Shown here one piece after another: positions 16,630 through 24,610 of a DNA stretch of 64,000 bases; position 1 is the first letter of the stretch, and each line of letters begins with the position of its first letter. A program made the translations under genes and the position numbers. The notes under the pieces are model-generated. The model saw only the letters and a list, made by a program, of their open reading frames with translations, was not told where the DNA came from and did no database searches. The stretch is from Falsiroseomonas sp041690465 (GTDB taxonomy: Bacteria > Pseudomonadota > Alphaproteobacteria > Acetobacterales > Acetobacteraceae). The stretch lies in assembly GCF_041690465.1 (NCBI RefSeq), contig NZ_JAWLHG010000006.1, forward strand, positions 62,001 to 126,000, written 5' to 3'.

Positions 16630-17952
16630 TCAGCCCGGCGGTGGTATGGTGCCCGCCTCCGCCACCACGTCGCGCACCGCCAGCACCTTGTCCACGCGGC
16701 GGCCATCCATGTCCACGATCTCGAAGCGCCAGCCGGCCCAGACGATGCGGTCGCCCTCCTTCGGCACGCGCTGCAGCAGTGCCAGCATGAGCCCGGCGAC
16801 GGTGTGGTAGGTGCCCTCGCGCGGCAGGTCGGGCAGGTCCAGCCTTGCCTTGAGCTCGTCGCTGGCCATCATCCCGTCCAGCAGCAGGCTGCCGTCATGG
16901 CGGGTGACCGCCGGCTCTGATTCCGTGGCCGGCGCCGGGCCGAGTTCGCCGACGATCGCCTCCAGCAGGTCCGACGCGGTCACCACCCCCTCGAAGCTGC
17001 CGTATTCGTCGAGCACCAGCGCCATGCCGATCGGGTCGCCGCGCAGCCGCTCCAGCGCATCCAGCGCCGAGAGCGTGTCGGGCAGCACCAGGGGCTGACG
17101 CATGGCGCCCGGCACGGAAAGCGGCGCACCTTCCAGCAGCTGGTCCAGCAGGTCCTTCGCCGCCACCACGCCCACCACATTGTCCACCCGCCCATCCGCC
17201 ACAACGAAGCGCGTGACGTTGGAGGCGCGCAGGCGCGCCGAAACATCCTCGGGCGGCGCGGTGCGGTCGATCCATTCGAGTTCGGTGCGCGGCGTCATGA
17301 GCGCGCGCACCGGCTTGTCGGCGAGGCGGAGCACGCGCTCGATCATCTCGCGCTCCTCGGTCTCGATGGCGCCGGACGTGGCACCCTCGGCGACCATCGC
17401 CTTCACCTCCTCCTCGGTCACCGCCTGGTCCGAAGGGTCGTATTTGCCGAACAGCCGCAGCACGATGGCCGAGGAGTTGGAGAGCAGCCAGACCACCGGA
17501 CCGGTGGAGCGCGACAGCCAGGAGAGCGGCCGCGCCACAACCAGCGCAATCGGCTCCGGGTGGCGCAGCGCCAGCTGCTTCGGCACCAGCTCGCCCAGGA
17601 TCAGCGAGAGATAGGTGATCATCACGACGATCATGGTGAAGGCGATCTCGGTGGCCGCCGGCGCTAGGCCGGGGACGACGGCGATCACCTCCGCCAGCAC
17701 GCCCGAGAGGCGCGCGCCACCGAAGGCGCCGGCCAGGATGCCGACCAGGGTGATGCCCACCTGCACGGTCGGCAGGAAGCGCTGCGGATCGTCGGCCAGC
17801 GCCAGCGCCGCGGCGGCGGCGGCGCTGCCCTTGCGCTGCATCGCCATCAGCCGCGACCGCCGCGCGGAGACGATCGCCAACTCGCTCATCGCAAAGGCGC
17901 CGTTGAGCAGGACGAGGAGCAGGATCAGCAGGATCTCGAGCCCGGTGGCCAT
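16630..17952 (-). CDS. CNNM/CorC-type hemolysin-family membrane protein
   Basis: A 440-residue inner-membrane protein. An N-terminal CNNM (DUF21) domain has about four hydrophobic segments (residues 5-27, 60-85, 95-120 and 135-160), including LGELVPKQLALRHPE. A CBS-pair domain follows (about 205-330, MTPRTELEWID at its start), and a C-terminal transporter-associated domain (about 350-430) contains YHTVAGLMLALL. Relatives are linked to Mg or Co efflux or homeostasis; the older name hemolysin is misleading. The length matches the family. It is monocistronic or followed by the DUF4142 gene after a 77-bp gap. Confidence 0.92.
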   Translation of the reverse strand: MATGLEILLILLLVLLNGAFAMSELAIVSARRSRLMAMQRKGSAAAAAALALADDPQRFLPTVQVGITLVGILAGAFGGARLSGVLAEVIAVVPGLAPAATEIAFTMIVVMITYLSLILGELVPKQLALRHPEPIALVVARPLSWLSRSTGPVVWLLSNSSAIVLRLFGKYDPSDQAVTEEEVKAMVAEGATSGAIETEEREMIERVLRLADKPVRALMTPRTELEWIDRTAPPEDVSARLRASNVTRFVVADGRVDNVVGVVAAKDLLDQLLEGAPLSVPGAMRQPLVLPDTLSALDALERLRGDPIGMALVLDEYGSFEGVVTASDLLEAIVGELGPAPATESEPAVTRHDGSLLLDGMMASDELKARLDLPDLPREGTYHTVAGLMLALLQRVPKEGDRIVWAGWRFEIVDMDGRRVDKVLAVRDVVAEAGTIPPPG

Positions 17953-18072
17953 GGCCAGGCAATCTCCCAGGGTTCAAGGCGTTCGCGCGAATGCAGGGGG
18001 ATGTAGCGGTCCGGGCGTCACGGGCCAATGTCGGGGGTTGCGCAGCGCCACGGCGAGGAAAGATCTGCCGGC

Positions 18073-18504
18073 ATGGACGACACCCTCCCCGCCCCTGCCC
18101 GGCTGCTCGGCCCGGCGGGGCTGATCCCCTTCTTCGGCCTGGCGATCGGCGTCTGGGCCGGCTGGCCGGGCGCCGGTCCGGCGCTGGCAGCCTATGGCGC
18201 GACCATCCTCGCGTTCCTGGGCGCCGTGCACTGGGGCTTGGCGATCCGCGCGCCGGCGGCCGAGCGGCGGGGGGAGTGGGCGCGCCTCGGCTTCGGCGTG
18301 GCGCCGGCGCTGCTCGGCTGGGCGGCGTTGCTGCTGCCGCTGCGGTTGGGGCTCGGCCTGCTGGCTCTGGCGATCCTGGCGACGGCGATGGTGGAGAGCC
18401 TGGCCGCCCGCGCCGGCTTCGTGCCCCGCAGCTACCTACGGTTGCGTTGGCTACTTTCTCTGGGCGCTGCCATCTCCTTGATTACAGCCGTGGTTGGTAT
18501 CTGA
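18073..18504 (+). CDS. DUF3429 family membrane protein
   Basis: A 143-residue membrane protein with four to five hydrophobic helices and short loops. LGPAGLIPFFGLAIGV and the second-helix motif GATILAFLGAVHWGL are the hallmarks of DUF3429. Function unknown. I use the ATG at 18073 because the family begins just before LLGPAGLIP; a purine-rich GAGGAAAG is somewhat far upstream, and an in-frame ATG at 18028 is the alternative. It is divergent from the CNNM/CorC-type gene. Confidence 0.8.
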   Translation: MDDTLPAPARLLGPAGLIPFFGLAIGVWAGWPGAGPALAAYGATILAFLGAVHWGLAIRAPAAERRGEWARLGFGVAPALLGWAALLLPLRLGLGLLALAILATAMVESLAARAGFVPRSYLRLRWLLSLGAAISLITAVVGI

Positions 18505-18571
18505 CATTGTCGTCCCTTGTCTCAAAAACCGTCTTCTGCTAACGGTTGCTTAACAGCGACAGAGGCCGGAC

Positions 18572-18877
18572 ATGAGCATCCAGGACGACGCCGCCGATCC
18601 GGCAGCACGGCTGCTCTCCTATCCCGACACCACCGAACGGCGGCTGCGCCGGGCTTTGCGGCAACTGGATGCGGCGCTCTCCGACCAGCGGCGGGCGGTG
18701 ACGGAGTTCCGCAGCCGGATCAGCGAGTTGAACGGCGCGGTCGCGCGCCTCGGCGAGCGCACGGAGGCGCTGCGCGGCACGCTGGCTGATGCCTCGGCCG
18801 ATACCGCCCGGGCGCAGGCCGCCTCGCGCGAGTTGCTCGCCACCGCCGAGAAGATGGAGGCGCTGGCCGGCCGCTGA
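18572..18877 (+). CDS. Small coiled-coil protein, unknown function
   Basis: A 101-residue soluble protein dominated by one long heptad-patterned helix (about residues 20-98): RRALRQLDAALSDQRRAV, then REFRSRISELN-like repeats with Leu or Ala at a and d positions. There is no signal peptide and no recognised domain. GAGG sits 6 nt before the ATG. The 5' region (18500-18560) is less GC-rich and holds the inverted repeat AACCGT (18527) / ACGGTT (18542), possibly part of a promoter or a terminator of the gene upstream. The rpiR-type gene starts 49 bp downstream. Confidence 0.7.
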   Translation: MSIQDDAADPAARLLSYPDTTERRLRRALRQLDAALSDQRRAVTEFRSRISELNGAVARLGERTEALRGTLADASADTARAQAASRELLATAEKMEALAGR

Positions 18878-18926
18878 GCCGGTCGCGCTTGCCGCCGGGC
18901 CCACCGCATGGTCTAGCCTGCCCGTC

Positions 18927-19772
18927 ATGAGGGAGGCCCCGCTGCGCGATCGGATCGCCGCGATCCTCGGCCGGCTCACCCCGGCCGAGCGCAAGGTGGC
19001 CGAATTGGTTGCCGCCGATCCGGCGGCCATCCCCGCCAGCACCCTTGCCGCGCTGGCGCGCGGTGCGGGCGTTTCCGAGCCCACTGTCATCCGCTTCTGC
19101 CGCGCCCTCGGGCTGGAGGGCTTCGCCGAGTTGCGCCTGGTCGTGGTGCGCGCCGAGGCTGGAGGCGCCGCGCCGGCGCCACGCCCCATCGCGCCCGGCA
19201 TGCCCGCCGGCGAGGCTGCCGCCGCCGTGCTGGAAGGCGCGATTGCCACCCTGGATGCCGCCCGCCGGACGCTGGATGGCGAACTGGTCGCCCGCGCCGC
19301 GCTTGCCCTGCTTCGTGCGGCGCGGGTGGAGATCTGGGCCTGCGGTGCCTCCTTCCCGGCCGCGCGGCACCTGGAAGGGGCACTGCTCGGCCTTTGCCGC
19401 GGCGTGGCCGCGCGCGACGACGGCGCCATGCAGGGGTTGGCGGCAGCGACGCTCGAGGGCGATGCGGTGGCGCTCTGCCTCTCGCGCTCCGGCGCCGACC
19501 GGGACGTGGTGGAGGCCGCACGGATCGCCGCCGACGGCGGTGCGACGGTGCTGGCGATCACCCGCCCGCGCTCGCCATTGGCCGCGCTCGCCACGCTCAC
19601 CCTGCCCTGCGAGGCGCAGGAGGGCGGTGCGCCGGGCAATCCGGCCGCGCTGCTGCAACTCGCCCTGGCCGAAGGGCTGGCGAGTGCCGCCTCGCTTCTC
19701 GCCCCGCCCGCGACGCCGGCGCGCCTGCAGCGCCTGCTTGCCGCACGGCGTGCGCGCCGCATCGAAGCGTGA
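18927..19772 (+). CDS. RpiR/HexR-family transcriptional regulator
   Basis: A 281-residue regulator with an N-terminal winged HTH of the RpiR type (residues 5-75: LTPAERKVAELVAADPAAIP, then ALARGAGVSEPTVIRFCRAL) and a C-terminal SIS sugar-phosphate-binding domain (about 120-250; WACGASFPAARHL and LCLSRSGADRDVVEAA). The gene is followed after 11 bp by eda and then kdgK, so it probably controls that unit in response to a phosphorylated sugar acid, as HexR does with KDPG. The upstream in-frame extension is low-complexity, so ATG 18927 is preferred. Confidence 0.9.
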   Translation: MREAPLRDRIAAILGRLTPAERKVAELVAADPAAIPASTLAALARGAGVSEPTVIRFCRALGLEGFAELRLVVVRAEAGGAAPAPRPIAPGMPAGEAAAAVLEGAIATLDAARRTLDGELVARAALALLRAARVEIWACGASFPAARHLEGALLGLCRGVAARDDGAMQGLAAATLEGDAVALCLSRSGADRDVVEAARIAADGGATVLAITRPRSPLAALATLTLPCEAQEGGAPGNPAALLQLALAEGLASAASLLAPPATPARLQRLLAARRARRIEA

Positions 19773-19783
19773 CAGAGGACGCC

Positions 19784-20410
19784 ATGCACGATCTGATCCC
19801 CCGCCTCTCCGCCGCCCGTGTGGTGCCGGTGGTACGCACCACCAGGCCGGAGCTGGCCGAACGCGCGGTGGAGTGGCTGCGCGGCGCCGGCCTGACCGTC
19901 TTCGAGATCACCATGACAGTGCCCGACGCGCCCGGCCTGATCCGCCGCCTGGCCGCGGATCCGGCGCTGCTGGTGGGCGCCGGGACGGTGCCGGACCGCG
20001 CGGCGGCGGAGGCGTGCCTGGCAGCCGGCGCGCGCTTCCTGGTGGCGCCCTGGGTGGATCCGGCCGTCGCGGCGGCGGCGCGCGCGGTGGGGGCCTGCGC
20101 GCTGCTCGGCGCGATGACGCCGACCGAGGTACGCGCGGCGCTGGCGGCAGGTGCCGATGCGGTGAAGATCTTCCCCGCCTCCTCGGCCGGCGGGCCGGGC
20201 CACATCAGGGCGTTGCGCGCGGTGTTCCCCGATGTCGCCTTCTGCCCGACCGGCGGCGTGGATGCGCGCAACGCGCCCGACTACCTGGCCGCCGGCGCCG
20301 CCTTCGTCGGCATCGGCGGCAAGCTGGTGGATGAGGGGCTGCTGGCGCGCGGCGACCGCGCGGCGGTGGAGCAGGCGGCACGCGAGGTGCAGGGGATCAT
20401 GCAGGCATGA
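19784..20410 (+). CDS. eda: KDPG (2-keto-3-deoxy-6-phosphogluconate) aldolase
   Basis: A 208-residue class I aldolase with a TIM-barrel outline. The Schiff-base Lys is at about residue 128 in DAVKIFPASSAGG; the catalytic Glu is in VFEITMTVP; the phosphate-binding region is CPTGGVDARNAPDYLAAGA. It cleaves KDPG to pyruvate and glyceraldehyde 3-phosphate (Entner-Doudoroff and uronate routes). Its stop overlaps the kdgK start (ATGA), so the two are translationally coupled. No edd or zwf gene is nearby, so this copy probably serves uronate or deoxy-sugar-acid breakdown rather than glucose. Confidence 0.93.
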   Translation: MHDLIPRLSAARVVPVVRTTRPELAERAVEWLRGAGLTVFEITMTVPDAPGLIRRLAADPALLVGAGTVPDRAAAEACLAAGARFLVAPWVDPAVAAAARAVGACALLGAMTPTEVRAALAAGADAVKIFPASSAGGPGHIRALRAVFPDVAFCPTGGVDARNAPDYLAAGAAFVGIGGKLVDEGLLARGDRAAVEQAAREVQGIMQA

Positions 20411-21333
20411 CCGACCTCCTCTGCATGGGCGAGCCCATGCTGGAGTTCAACCAGATGCCGCTCGGCGCCGATGGCCGCCGGCTGTACCTGGAAGGGCATG
20501 GTGGCGACGCCTCCAACGCCGCCATCGCGGCGGCGCGCAGCGGCGCGCGCGTGGGCATGCTGACCGCGCTCGGCGACGACCGGCCGGGGGAGGCCTTCCG
20601 CGCGCTGTGGCGGGCGGAAGGCGTGGATGACAGCGCGGTGCACACCGATCCGCGCGCGCCGACCGGCATCTACTTCGTCACGCACGACGAGGTGGGGCAC
20701 CATTTCACCTTCCATCGCAAGGGCAGCGCCGCCGCCCAGCTCGGCCCGGCCGACCTGCCGGAGGCGGCGATCCGGGGCGCGCGCGTGCTGCACCTGTCCG
20801 GCATCACCCTCGGCATCTCCGAGAGCAGCTGCGATGCGGCGTTCCGCGCGATGGAGATCGCGAAGCAGGCGGGCGGGCTGGTCTCCTTCGACACCAATCT
20901 CCGCCTGCGGCTCTGGCCGTTGCGGCGCGCGGCGGCCCTCACCCATGCGGCGGCAGCGATGGCCGACATCCTGTTCCCATCGCTCGAGGATGCGCGGATG
21001 CTGACCGGGCTGGACGACGTGGAGGAGATCGTCGCCTTCTACCTCCGCCTGTGCCCGCTGGTGCTGCTGAAGCTCGGTCGCGACGGGCTGCTGGTGGCGA
21101 CGCGCGAGGGGAGCATGCGCATCGCCGGGCATAGCGTGGCAGCGGTGGATGCGACCGGCGCCGGCGACACGCTGGCCGGCGCCTTCCTCGCCCGCCGGCT
21201 GGCAGGCGACGACGTCGCCGCTGCCGCAACCTACGCCAATGCTGCCGCCGCGCTCTCCACCACCGGCTACGGCGCCGTCGCGCCCATCCCGCGCGAGGCG
21301 GAGGTCAAGGGCTGGCTGGCATCGCAGCGGTAA
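20407..21333 (+). CDS. kdgK: 2-keto-3-deoxygluconate kinase (PfkB family)
   Basis: A 308-residue PfkB-family sugar kinase. The N-terminal GHGGDASNAAIAAARSGA is PfkB signature 1 and DATGAGDTLAGAF (about residues 250-262) is signature 2, with its catalytic Asp and anion hole. FDTNLRLRLWP in the middle is typical of KDG kinases. It phosphorylates 2-keto-3-deoxygluconate to KDPG, the substrate of the aldolase encoded by the upstream gene that it overlaps by 4 bp. The 3' end overlaps the convergent GNAT gene by 29 bp. Confidence 0.92.
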   Translation: MTDLLCMGEPMLEFNQMPLGADGRRLYLEGHGGDASNAAIAAARSGARVGMLTALGDDRPGEAFRALWRAEGVDDSAVHTDPRAPTGIYFVTHDEVGHHFTFHRKGSAAAQLGPADLPEAAIRGARVLHLSGITLGISESSCDAAFRAMEIAKQAGGLVSFDTNLRLRLWPLRRAAALTHAAAAMADILFPSLEDARMLTGLDDVEEIVAFYLRLCPLVLLKLGRDGLLVATREGSMRIAGHSVAAVDATGAGDTLAGAFLARRLAGDDVAAAATYANAAAALSTTGYGAVAPIPREAEVKGWLASQR

Positions 21334-21823
21334 GGCGCACGGCCTCGACCGCCACCCGCACATGCGTCGCGGACGATTCGCCGACCGCGCGCAGGAAGCC
21401 GCAGCGCTCGTAGAAGGCGAAGGCCGAGACCGGGGCGCGCACGCGCAGCCGCGGCCAGCCGGCGGCGGTCGCCCCCGAGGCGACAGCGGCCAGCAAGGCG
21501 CGCCCCGCCCCGTGCCGCCGCGCCGCGCGCCGCACGTAGAGCCGCCGCACCCGCCCCACCGCCTCGGCCTTGAGATAGGGATCGCGCGACAGACCGCAGA
21601 GGCCGAGCAGCGCATCGCCGGCATAGGCGGCGAACAGCGCCTCGCCCGGCGCATCGAAGCGCACCAGTCCGGCGTTCCAATCCTCGCGCAGCACCTCGAG
21701 CATGCGCTCGCCACCGGCAAGCGCGTCGGCCGCCAGTTCCTCGAATCCGTCCGGCGGCGCGGCGAGCCGCGCGATGCGGACGGGGTGGACCAGGCGGATC
21801 TCAGCCAACACGGCGATTGTCAC
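21305..21823 (-). CDS. GNAT family N-acetyltransferase
   Basis: A 172-residue GNAT acyltransferase. The acetyl-CoA loop is seen in RRLYVRRAARRHGAGRALL (about 98-116), and FAFYERCGF is the typical beta5-helix segment. The substrate is unknown. The best start is the GTG at 21823, which overlaps the end of the upstream MlrC-type gene by 23 bp, suggesting coupled expression. Its own 3' end overlaps the convergent kdgK by 29 bp. Confidence 0.85.
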   Translation of the reverse strand: MTIAVLAEIRLVHPVRIARLAAPPDGFEELAADALAGGERMLEVLREDWNAGLVRFDAPGEALFAAYAGDALLGLCGLSRDPYLKAEAVGRVRRLYVRRAARRHGAGRALLAAVASGATAAGWPRLRVRAPVSAFAFYERCGFLRAVGESSATHVRVAVEAVRLTAAMPASP

Positions 21824-23300
21824 CCGGTCGCAGGCGCAGGCCGGGCCGCAGCTGCCGGAAGGGAAGTTGCGCCGGATCGGCCACCACCGGGCCCGGCGCC
21901 GCGGCCACCAGCACCGCCTCGGCGATCGGCTGGAAATCGGCGCGGAAATGCACCGAGGACTTCAGCACCAGGATCTTCTGCATCGAGGGCTCGATGCCGA
22001 GATGGCGGAACAGCGCCTGGTCGTACGCCTGCATCTTGCGCGAGGTGACGATCACCGCGACGCCGCCGATGGCGATCAGCGCCGAGGGTCCGAGATCGGC
22101 GTTGTTGCCGCCGGCCATCGGCCCGGTGCAGGTGAAGCGCCCATCCGACAGGCGCAGCACCCGCGCGGTGACCTTCAGCGGCGCACCATCCGACTTGCCG
22201 CCGAGATCGAGCGTCACCTCCGCCGAGGGGCCGGCGCGATGGCAGGCCATGGCGCTCTCGGCATCGTTGATCAAGGCGAGCACGGCGCCTGTTGCACCTT
22301 GCGCGATCAGCTCGGCCAGCATGCCGGTGGTGTCGCCATGGCCGCCGCCGCCGGGATTGTCCTGCGTGTCGGCGATCACCACGGGCTTCGTCGCGCTGCT
22401 CCCGCGCCGGATCGCCTCGGCCACCGCCTCGCCGGCGGGCAGCACCGGCTCGGCGAAGTCGGTCTCACGCTGCCTGAGTTCGCGCAGCAGCGCATCGGCG
22501 GCGGCGTCGGCGGCGTCCTGTGTCTCGGCGTAGGCCGCCAATGCGCATCCGCAATCGGCGAAGTCGGCATAGGGGAAGCCGAAGCAGAGCCCGAGTTCCG
22601 CCACGTCATGCTTCGCCGCGATCGCCTCGCGCGCCGCCATGACATCGGCCATCGGCGGCACCAGCGTGCACTGGCTGGTGATGGGGATCAGGTAGTCCAG
22701 CTGGCGGAAGGCGCGGGCGAAGGGCCGGCCGCGCCGGATGCGCTCCAGGAGCAGCGCCATGGCGCGGGCGCCGGCGTCGCGCATGTCCACATGCGGATAG
22801 GTGCGGAAGGGCGAGAGCGCATCGGCACGCTCCACCATCGCCGCGGTCAGGTTGCAATGCGGATCGAGGCTGGCGGTGATCGGCACGGAGGGGCCGAGAA
22901 TCGCGCGCGTGCGGCGCAGCAGCTCGCCCTCCGCATCCGGGAAATGCTCGGCCACCATCGCGCCGTGCAGGTCGAGGTAGAGGCCGTCCAGCGGGCCTTC
23001 ATCGAGCGCCGCCTGCAGGTCGGCGAAGATCAACGCGGCCAGGCGCTCGAAGGCTTCGGCGGTGACCGGGCCGGCGGGCATGGCGAAGCCCCATGACAGC
23101 GGCGCGATGGTCGCGCCCGCCGCCTCCGCCGCGCGGATCGCGCCGGCGGCGGGCACGGCGGTGTCGCGCAGGCCGGCGATCAGCCCGGCGGGGCGCTGCA
23201 CCGGCGGGAAGCTGCCGGGTGCGAGGAAATCCGCCCAGCCCGTCGGGCGGGTGACGAAGGAATGGCTCTCATGCATGAAGCCGCCGATAGCGATGCGCAT
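21801..23300 (-). CDS. M81 family metallopeptidase (MlrC-like)
   Basis: A 499-residue protein of the MlrC family, named for the microcystin-degrading metallopeptidase. Landmarks are the start MRIAIGGFMHESHSF, the metal-site segments LYLDLHGAMV and SLDPHCNLT, and later ADTQDNPGGGGHGDTT. The family probably hydrolyses small linear peptides or related amides with a bound metal ion. It is preceded after 4 bp by a Zn-dependent amidohydrolase gene and a further M20 gene, so the trio looks like a small peptide or N-acyl amino acid breakdown unit. ATG 23300 begins at the conserved N-terminus. Confidence 0.88.
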   Translation of the reverse strand: MRIAIGGFMHESHSFVTRPTGWADFLAPGSFPPVQRPAGLIAGLRDTAVPAAGAIRAAEAAGATIAPLSWGFAMPAGPVTAEAFERLAALIFADLQAALDEGPLDGLYLDLHGAMVAEHFPDAEGELLRRTRAILGPSVPITASLDPHCNLTAAMVERADALSPFRTYPHVDMRDAGARAMALLLERIRRGRPFARAFRQLDYLIPITSQCTLVPPMADVMAAREAIAAKHDVAELGLCFGFPYADFADCGCALAAYAETQDAADAAADALLRELRQRETDFAEPVLPAGEAVAEAIRRGSSATKPVVIADTQDNPGGGGHGDTTGMLAELIAQGATGAVLALINDAESAMACHRAGPSAEVTLDLGGKSDGAPLKVTARVLRLSDGRFTCTGPMAGGNNADLGPSALIAIGGVAVIVTSRKMQAYDQALFRHLGIEPSMQKILVLKSSVHFRADFQPIAEAVLVAAAPGPVVADPAQLPFRQLRPGLRLRPGDNRRVG

Positions 23301-23304
23301 TGCC

Positions 23305-24543
23305 CTAATCCCTCGCCACGCCCGCCGCGGCGAGCACCGCATCGGCCAATACCACGAGACCCGCCTCCGCCCATTGCGGCGTGATGCTCTCGGCCTCGTT
23401 GTGGCTGAGGCCGCCATGGCAGGGGCAGAACAGCATCACCGCCGGCAGGCGGCGCGCGACATAGACGGCGTCATGGCCGATTGCGGTCGGCATCTCCTTG
23501 TGCGGGATGCCGCGCGCGCGGGCGGCATCCCGCAGATGGCCGACCAGGGCGGGATCAAAGGGCGTGGCCGGCGAGATCCAGAAATCCTCGATGGCGATCT
23601 GCACGCCGCGCCGCGCCGAGATCGCCGCCGCCTCGCCGCGCATGGCGGCGGCCAGCGCCGCGAGCTGGTCCTCGTGGTCGTGGCGGGTGTCGAGGCTGAA
23701 CCAGACGCGGCCGGGCACGACGTTGCGGCTGTCCGGGTGCAGCGTCATCCGGCCGATGGTGGCGCGTGCGCCGGCAGCCAGCGCGCAGCGCTCGATCATC
23801 GTCGCGGTCTCGGCGGCGGCCATCAGCGCGTCCTTGCGACCGGCCATGCCGCTGCCGCCATGCGCATCGGCGCCGGTGACATGCACGTCGAACCAGTGCT
23901 GCGCGAGGGCATGGGTGACGATGCCGACATCCAGCCCCTCGCGCTCCAGCACCGGGCCCTGCTCGATGTGCAGTTCGAAATAGGCGCCGAGATCCTGCAG
24001 CGCGTGCGGGTCGCGATCGCCGGCCCAGCCGATGCGGGCGAGCTCCTGCCCGAACACCGCGCCGGCGCTGTCGGTCTTGGCCAGCACCTCGGCCTCGGGG
24101 AAGATGCCCATGGCGGCGCCGCTGCCCATCATGGGCGGGGAGAAGCGCGCGCCTTCCTCGTTGGTCCAGTTGACGAGAACGACCGGCGCCTCGGTCTCGA
24201 TGCCCGCCTCGTGCAGGGCGCGCAGGATCTCGAGGCCGGCCAGCACGCCGAGCACGCCGTCGAACTTTCCGCCGGTCGGCTGCGTGTCGAGATGGCTGCC
24301 GATCGCCACCGCCTTGCGCATGGGATCGCGGCCCGGACGCGTGAGGATCATGTTGCCGACACGGTCCACCGCGAGCGTCACACCAACGGCCTCGGCCTGG
24401 CGGCGCAGCAGATGGCGACCTTCGCTGTCCAGGTCGGTTAGCGTCTGCCGGTTGCAGCCGCCCTTCGGCGTTGCGCCGATGCGGGCGAATTCCATCAGGC
24501 TGTCCCAGAGGCGCGCGCCCGAGGCCGGAAGATTTCCCCTCAT
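23305..24543 (-). CDS. Zn-dependent amidohydrolase (N-carbamoyl-L-amino-acid hydrolase / allantoate amidohydrolase type)
   Basis: A 412-residue M20-family hydrolase of the HyuC/AllC group. Metal ligands are visible at His84 (GSHLDTQPTGGKFDG), Asp95 and the Glu129-Glu130 pair (NWTNEEGARF), with FELHIEQGPVLE and HNEAE later. The group removes carbamoyl or related groups from amino-acid derivatives (N-carbamoyl amino acids, allantoate, ureidoglycine). AGGAG lies about 9 nt before ATG 24543. Its place next to MlrC-type and M20 genes, and the HyuA/HyuB genes 8 kb away, make N-carbamoyl amino acid cleavage a reasonable inference, not proven. Confidence 0.88.
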   Translation of the reverse strand: MRGNLPASGARLWDSLMEFARIGATPKGGCNRQTLTDLDSEGRHLLRRQAEAVGVTLAVDRVGNMILTRPGRDPMRKAVAIGSHLDTQPTGGKFDGVLGVLAGLEILRALHEAGIETEAPVVLVNWTNEEGARFSPPMMGSGAAMGIFPEAEVLAKTDSAGAVFGQELARIGWAGDRDPHALQDLGAYFELHIEQGPVLEREGLDVGIVTHALAQHWFDVHVTGADAHGGSGMAGRKDALMAAAETATMIERCALAAGARATIGRMTLHPDSRNVVPGRVWFSLDTRHDHEDQLAALAAAMRGEAAAISARRGVQIAIEDFWISPATPFDPALVGHLRDAARARGIPHKEMPTAIGHDAVYVARRLPAVMLFCPCHGGLSHNEAESITPQWAEAGLVVLADAVLAAAGVARD

Positions 24544-24581
24544 CGGGTGTCTCCTGCCATCCGATTCAGACCTCCGGTGCT

Positions 24582-24596
24582 CGCCGCCTTGCGGCG
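24582..24596. other. Hairpin between the two M20-type genes
   Basis: A perfect inverted repeat CGCCGC, loop CTT, GCGGCG lies in the 67-bp gap between the M20 gene (stop 24611) and the Zn-amidohydrolase gene (start 24543). Flanking CAGAC (24567) and GTCTG (24596) extend the symmetry. It may separate or tune expression of the two genes. Confidence 0.35.
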
Positions 24597-24610
24597 TCTG
24601 TGCCCTGCGG

